Source: Cloacimonetes bacterium UBA3541 (GTDB lineage: Bacteria; Cloacimonadota; Cloacimonadia; Cloacimonadales; Cloacimonadaceae). From it: a DNA stretch of 19,961 bases. The position numbers and the translations under genes were made by a program. The notes beneath the pieces were generated by a model. It saw only the letters and a program-made list of their open reading frames with translations, made no database searches and was not told the origin of the DNA. The DNA is taken from positions 1 to 19,961 of the forward strand of contig DFOM01000026.1 in the NCBI GenBank assembly GCA_002376725.1, in the 5' to 3' direction. Positions 16,340 to 19,961 of the stretch are shown here, in pieces (within the stretch, counting starts at the first letter, position 1; the number at the start of each line of letters is the position of its first letter).

Positions 16340-16984
16340 TTATAATGAGTTAGATTTAATATTCTGGGCTAGTTCTAAAAGTTCTTCTGGCTTGGTAACC
16401 AGATAATCGGGATGATAACGAAGTAAGTTTTTCTCTGAATGTAATCCCCAGGTCACACTAATTATTTTAACTTTACTGCGATGCGCTGCTTTAATATCTC
16501 TAACTTCATCTCCCACATATAGGGTATTGAGGTGATTTAAATTATATTTTTTGATTTGAGTTTGTATACTATTGTGTTTGCCAAGAACTCCCTTGGTACC
16601 CTCAACCCAATCAAAAAATTCAAGATTATGATTTCGCAAAAAACTGTTTATGTATTCAGAATCATTTGAACTGATCAGCCCCAATGTGATTCCTTCTTCT
16701 TTAAGTTTTTGTATCACAGAATCCATACCTGGACAAGGGCTTAATTCTGGAATGATATGTCTATATTCATCTAATACCATTGTAATAGCTTGGGGAAGTT
16801 TTGAGAGAGGAAAATGCAATTTCCGACACGCTTTGGAAAAAGATAAGTCCCTTACGGAATTAAAAATATCCTGGGAAATAGGTTCAAATCCATAGCGGGG
16901 AGCAAGTTTATTAATTAACTGTAAAATAGCATCAATAGAATTGGCAACAGTTCCATCAAAATCAAAAATTAAAGCAAGGTCCAT
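16340..16984 (-). CDS. HAD-superfamily phosphatase (phosphoglycolate phosphatase-like)
   Basis: A 214-residue cytosolic hydrolase. The ATG at 16984 is used, with AAAGGA about eight bases upstream; a TTG one codon earlier is less likely. Motif I is DFDGTVANS (nucleophile and acid aspartates at residues 8 and 10). A helical cap follows, then motif II LGLISSND, a motif III lysine in GTKGVLGKHNS, and motif IV YVGDEVRDIKAA. This is the layout of Gph/PpaX-type phosphatases; 2-phosphoglycolate or pyrophosphate would be typical substrates, but neither can be read from sequence. The gene starts six bases after the rsmI stop and is the last gene of the kbl-rsmI-HAD operon. It has no signal peptide. Confidence 0.9.
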   Translation of the reverse strand: MDLALIFDFDGTVANSIDAILQLINKLAPRYGFEPISQDIFNSVRDLSFSKACRKLHFPLSKLPQAITMVLDEYRHIIPELSPCPGMDSVIQKLKEEGITLGLISSNDSEYINSFLRNHNLEFFDWVEGTKGVLGKHNSIQTQIKKYNLNHLNTLYVGDEVRDIKAAHRSKVKIISVTWGLHSEKNLLRYHPDYLVTKPEELLELAQNIKSNSL

Positions 16985-16989
16985 CAATC

Positions 16990-17820
16990 CTATCCTTTTA
17001 ATTTTAGCACCATACTATAAGCACTATTGGAACTTATCCCAAATCTATCTGACACCTTTTTAGCTATTATTTTAGAACTTAAATTTTGTCCAAGCAGTTC
17101 TTCTATGTATTGATTTATTTCCGTCATATCTAATTTCAGATGACTCTTTTTACCTTCAATAACCAGAACAAATTCGCCTTTTTCTTTTATATTAAAATTG
17201 GCAACTATATCCTGTAAATAGCCTCTAATAAACTCTTCATATAGCTTTGTAATTTCCCTCGCAATGCAAATTCTTCTATTACCAATAAATTCCGATAATT
17301 CAGTCAAAGTCTTTTTTATCCTATGTGGTGCTTCATATAATACAATAGTAAATTCAGAATTTTTAATTAAATTGAGTTTTTCCTTTCTTCTTTTAGTAAT
17401 AAGAGGTAAGAACCCAAGAAAAAGGAAATTATCCGTATTTAATCCAGAAGCTGTTAAAGCAGGAATTATAGCATTAGCTCCAGGAAGTGGAATTATATTA
17501 ATTTGTTCATTTATAGCAGACTGCACAAGTAAAGAAGCAGGATCGGAGATTCCTGGACTTCCTGCATCTGAAACAATGGCAATATCGTTGCCTTGTTTTA
17601 AAAGTTCAAGAATCTCCGGTATACGCTTCTTTTCGTTATATTTATGCAGACTAATAAGTCTGCTTGACTTTATCTGATAATGAGAGAGTAGTAAGTGTGT
17701 AGTTCTAGTATCTTCTGCCGCAATAATCTCAACCTTCTTCAGGACTTCCAGTGCTCTCAAGGTTATATCTTTCAAATTACCAATCGGAACTGGAACAAGG
17801 TAGAGATTACCGTATGGCAA
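16990..17820 (-). CDS. rsmI: 16S rRNA (cytidine(1402)-2'-O)-methyltransferase, TTG start
   Basis: Methylates the ribose 2'-OH of C1402 in the decoding centre of 16S rRNA, together with RsmH. The 276-residue length fits the family. Signatures are GNLYLVPVPIGNLKDIT, AAEDTRTT, the SAM-site loop SDAGSPGISDPA, PLPGANAIIPALTASG, and LYEAPHRIKKTL. The predicted start is TTG (17818-17820), because AGGAG lies six bases before it and overlaps the kbl stop codon, and no in-frame ATG fits. It is 9 bases after kbl and 5 bases before HAD, so translation is likely coupled. Confidence 0.97.
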   Translation of the reverse strand: MPYGNLYLVPVPIGNLKDITLRALEVLKKVEIIAAEDTRTTHLLLSHYQIKSSRLISLHKYNEKKRIPEILELLKQGNDIAIVSDAGSPGISDPASLLVQSAINEQINIIPLPGANAIIPALTASGLNTDNFLFLGFLPLITKRRKEKLNLIKNSEFTIVLYEAPHRIKKTLTELSEFIGNRRICIAREITKLYEEFIRGYLQDIVANFNIKEKGEFVLVIEGKKSHLKLDMTEINQYIEELLGQNLSSKIIAKKVSDRFGISSNSAYSMVLKLKG

Positions 17821-17829
17821 AACTTACTC

Positions 17830-19017
17830 CTAAATGAGATTTAATTCCTTTCCCACTTTTTTGAAAGCTGTTATAGCTTTATCTAAATCTTCCCTATTAT
17901 GAGCAGCAGAAAGCTGAACCCGTATGCGAGCTTTGCCTTTAGGAACTACAGGATAAACAAAACCAATAACATAAATTCCTTCATCCAGTAACATATCAGC
18001 CATTTTCATAGATAAAGGCTCATCATAGAGCATTACTGGGACAATTGCGGTGTTACCTTCTACTATATCAAAACCAGCTTTGGTCATTTCTTCACGAAAA
18101 TATTTAGAATTATCCCAGAGCTTATCTCTCAATTGAGAAGAACCTGATAACATATTTAGCACTTTCAGGCTAGCACCAATTATTGCTGGCGCAAGAGTGT
18201 TGGAGAAAAGGTAGGGACGACTTTTCTGACGAAGAGTTTCTATGATTTCTTTACGACCAGATGTAAAACCACCATTACCTCCACCCATAGCTTTACCCAG
18301 CGTACTAGTAACAATATCTACCCGGTCCTGAACTCCAAAATATTCGGGAGTTCCACGACCATTAGGTCCAATATATCCTGTAGCATGGGAGTCATCAACC
18401 ATTACTAGAGCATCATATTTATCTGCTAGATCACATATTTCAGGTAATTTAACCATATCACCATCCATAGAAAACACACCATCAGAACATATCATACGAT
18501 ACTTCATATTTTGTGTTTGTTTTAATATGTTCTCAAGATCTTCCATATTAGAATGTTTATAACGAAATCGCTGTGCTTTGCATAGACGAACTCCATCAAT
18601 GATTGAAGCATGATTAAGCTCATCAGATATAATAGCACATTCATCATCTAGTAAGGGTTCAAAAACACCACTATTTGCATCAAAACAGGCTGCATATAAA
18701 ATAGTATCTTCAGTGCCTAAAAACTCAGATATCTTGTGTTCTAAGTCTTTATGAATTTGTTGAGTTCCGCAAATAAAGCGAACAGATGCTAAACCATAAC
18801 CCCAATCATTCATAATATCTTGAGCTGCCTTAATAACTTCTGGATGGTTAGCTAATCCCAAGTAGTTATTAGCACAAAAATTCAATACGGTTTGACCGGT
18901 GCTAACTTTAATGGAAGCACCCTGAGGGGTAGTTAAAATTCGTTCATTCTTATAGAGACCCTGTTGCTTAAGTTCCTCCAGCATCTTTTGTAAATCAGTT
19001 TTCATTTTGCCAAACAT
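17830..19017 (-). CDS. kbl: Glycine C-acetyltransferase (2-amino-3-ketobutyrate CoA ligase)
   Basis: A PLP enzyme that cleaves 2-amino-3-oxobutanoate with CoA to glycine plus acetyl-CoA, the second step of threonine degradation via threonine dehydrogenase. It has 395 residues, as for E. coli Kbl (398). Seen are NNYLGLANHP (near the start), FICGTQQIHKDLE, DELNHASIIDG, the DDSHATG region (D208, H211), and the PLP lysine K242 in TSTLGKAMGGG. GGAGG seven bases before ATG 19017 supports that start; another ATG lies at 19005. 8-amino-7-oxononanoate synthase (BioF) and other alpha-oxoamine synthases share this fold, but the text matches Kbl best. No tdh gene is adjacent. It heads the operon with rsmI and HAD phosphatase. 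Confidence 0.95.
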   Translation of the reverse strand: MFGKMKTDLQKMLEELKQQGLYKNERILTTPQGASIKVSTGQTVLNFCANNYLGLANHPEVIKAAQDIMNDWGYGLASVRFICGTQQIHKDLEHKISEFLGTEDTILYAACFDANSGVFEPLLDDECAIISDELNHASIIDGVRLCKAQRFRYKHSNMEDLENILKQTQNMKYRMICSDGVFSMDGDMVKLPEICDLADKYDALVMVDDSHATGYIGPNGRGTPEYFGVQDRVDIVTSTLGKAMGGGNGGFTSGRKEIIETLRQKSRPYLFSNTLAPAIIGASLKVLNMLSGSSQLRDKLWDNSKYFREEMTKAGFDIVEGNTAIVPVMLYDEPLSMKMADMLLDEGIYVIGFVYPVVPKGKARIRVQLSAAHNREDLDKAITAFKKVGKELNLI

Positions 19018-19230
19018 GGCAAACCTCCATTAATTAATTTTAATTTGATATTACAATTTTTGAAATTAACTATTCAGTCAATAAAAAAGCTGAAATGTGC
19101 GAATATTAAATGTATTATTATCTCTCATTACTAAAAGGTAGATGAGTTTTTAATCTTATAGGGTTCTTCAATCTAAAGCATCACTTGAACAACATATTTA
19201 AGAAGAGAATATCATTTCTTTTTGAAACAA

Positions 19231-19263
19231 AACATTAAAAAAGCTCTCCACAAAAGGAGAGCT
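19231..19263 (-). terminator. Intrinsic terminator after tRNA-Leu
   Basis: On the minus strand AGCTCTCC (19256-19263) pairs perfectly with GGAGAGCT (19242-19249) around a six-base loop and is followed by a T-run (19237-19241). It starts seven bases after the tRNA-Leu CCA end. The stem is symmetric, so it could also act weakly on the plus strand. Confidence 0.92.
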
Positions 19264-19269
19264 ATATTT

Positions 19270-19358
19270 TGGTGCAGAAGGCGGGACTCGAACCCGCACA
19301 CCCTTTACAGGCACAAGATCCTTAGTCTTGCGTGTCTGCCAAATTCCACCACTTCTGC
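19270..19358 (-). tRNA. tRNA-Leu, anticodon AAG, CCA encoded
   Basis: An 89-base class II tRNA. The acceptor GCAGAAG pairs with CTTCTGC, followed by discriminator A and an encoded CCA. The D arm begins TGGTGGAATTTGGCAGACACG, as in bacterial tRNA-Leu (written here in full only to this point: GTGG and CAC are the D stem). The anticodon stem CAAGA/TCTTG closes the seven-base loop CTAAGGA, which puts AAG at positions 34-36 (bases 19323-19321). The long variable arm with CCT/AGG and the T arm GCGGG/TTCGAGT/CCCGC are intact. AAG reads Leu CUU. The wobble A34 is unusual for bacteria. It lies 39 bases downstream of secG on the same strand and before a strong terminator. Confidence 0.95.
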
Positions 19359-19397
19359 ATATTTACCCTTTTATTTTTCCTAATCTTTTGTAGTTTT

Positions 19398-19796
19398 CTA
19401 AGGTAAAGATGGACTTTCGCTCGTTTTAGTCTCGGTCTGCTCTTTCGCTTGCTCTGTGTTAGGTGAAGTAGTTATGGGTTTATTGGTCTTTGATGATGTC
19501 CCAGTAGGAGCTTTAGTAGTTTCACCAAATTGTTCTTCCAATATTTTAGGAGCTTTTGCTTGATTTGTTCTTGTCACTTGAATCGACAGAAAAAGCGAAG
19601 ATATCACAAATAAAACACCTAAAATCTGAGTCCATTTCCGTAAAAATTTGGATGCTCCACTACCTCCAAATACATTCATTGCTGCTCCACCTAAATTGGC
19701 ATCAAGACCACCCTTGGAGGTTTGAGCCAAAATTACCAGTACCAAGGCAACACAGATAATTATGTGAATGACCAAAGATATAGTGTATAAAACCAT
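19398..19796 (-). CDS. secG: Preprotein translocase subunit SecG
   Basis: A 132-residue inner-membrane protein that stabilises the SecYEG channel. Two transmembrane helices are visible: residues about 3-24 (LYTISLVIHIIICVALVLVIL) and about 55-74 (WTQILGVLFVISSLFLSIQV). Between them is the conserved loop QTSKGGLDANLGGAAMNVFGG, the family's hallmark. The C-terminal 50 residues are a Thr/Ser/Lys/Glu-rich, low-complexity tail, which is common and variable in SecG. AAAGGG six bases before the ATG supports the start. It is followed on the same strand by tRNA-Leu and then a terminator. Confidence 0.95.
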   Translation of the reverse strand: MVLYTISLVIHIIICVALVLVILAQTSKGGLDANLGGAAMNVFGGSGASKFLRKWTQILGVLFVISSLFLSIQVTRTNQAKAPKILEEQFGETTKAPTGTSSKTNKPITTSPNTEQAKEQTETKTSESPSLP

Positions 19797-19833
19797 TATT
19801 TTCCCTTTGTGTTTAAAAAATCTTTACTTTTTT

Positions 19834-19862
19834 CTTTATTTTATATCCTTCTTTTTTGTCAA
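19834..19862 (-). promoter_or_regulatory. Possible secG-tRNA-Leu promoter
   Basis: On the minus strand a perfect TTGACA (19857-19862). The 17-base-spaced -10 position reads ATAAAG (19834-19839), which is weak, although the surrounding TATAAAATAAAG is AT-rich and could serve at another spacing. Confidence 0.3.
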
Positions 19863-19961
19863 TCATAAAATCACTTTTAATCCCCATTTAATTATTTTTT
19901 ACCCTCTATACCTAAAAATATCTAGATGACTAACTAGGCTCAAAAAATAGAATTTATATTC

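Noticed and set aside
17264..17677. Plus-strand open frame of 137 codons
   Set aside because: Antisense shadow of rsmI, with no ribosome site or recognisable domain.
19018..19230. Possible kbl promoter TTGACT near 19066-19081
   Set aside because: No acceptable -10 element at 16-18 base spacing; left uncalled. The rest of the gap shows nothing clear.
1..19961. CRISPR arrays, insertion sequences, integrases, toxin-antitoxin or defence genes
   Set aside because: Looked for on both strands: no regularly spaced repeats, transposase or integrase motifs, or small paired genes of that type were seen.

Overview
The window reads as an ordinary chromosomal segment of a low-G+C, anaerobic, amino-acid-fermenting bacterium of the FCB (Bacteroidota/Cloacimonadota) side of the tree. 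The clues are two GWxTD-motif secreted proteins, two exported proteins of the T9SS/FlgD-like-sorting type, a lysine-fermentation block (kdd, kamA and a P-loop gene in the kamB position) and a glycine C-acetyltransferase. Candidatus Cloacimonas-like bacteria (Cloacimonadota) fit best; this is inference from gene content, not a placement.

Layout. Bases 1-516 (minus) hold the N-terminal part of an exported beta-rich protein cut by the window edge. Bases 517-978 are mostly non-coding, with a possible decayed gene fragment. tRNA-Pro(GGG) lies at 979-1056, followed by a 409-base gap with a long imperfect inverted repeat. Bases 1466-7323 (minus) look like one overlapping operon: dnaE, then two GWxTD secreted proteins. 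A divergent promoter pair separates it from a small secreted protein of unknown function (7521-8036, plus). Bases 8138-12410 (plus) are a tightly packed run: kdd (3,5-diaminohexanoate dehydrogenase), kamA (lysine 2,3-aminomutase), a KamB-like P-loop protein and a cation-efflux transporter. A GT4 glycosyltransferase follows (12573-13766). A 593-base gap holds interleaved inverted repeats and a strong minus-strand terminator. The terminator belongs to a large exported Omp28-like/HYDIN/FN3 protein with a C-terminal sorting domain (14360-16249, minus). A three-gene minus operon follows: kbl, rsmI and a HAD phosphatase (16340-19017). The right end is secG, tRNA-Leu and a terminator, all on the minus strand.

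How the genes work together. kdd and kamA encode two steps of the lysine to acetate plus butyrate pathway. The 5,6-aminomutase (kamDE), its MutS-like partner KamC, and kce/kal are not in the window, so the pathway is split in this genome. Most other genes are housekeeping (replication, ribosome methylation, protein export) interspersed with exported-protein genes.

The best second-look items are: a tRNA-Leu whose anticodon reads AAG, at the secG-linked position where E. coli has a GAG tRNA-Leu; the dnaE-GWxTD-GWxTD overlap; the P-loop gene and CDF transporter fused to a reduced lysine operon; and a pseudoknot-like pair of interleaved inverted repeats at 13946-14007. I found no CRISPR array, insertion sequence, phage genes or recognised defence system. 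Nothing here can be firmly called a previously undescribed system.
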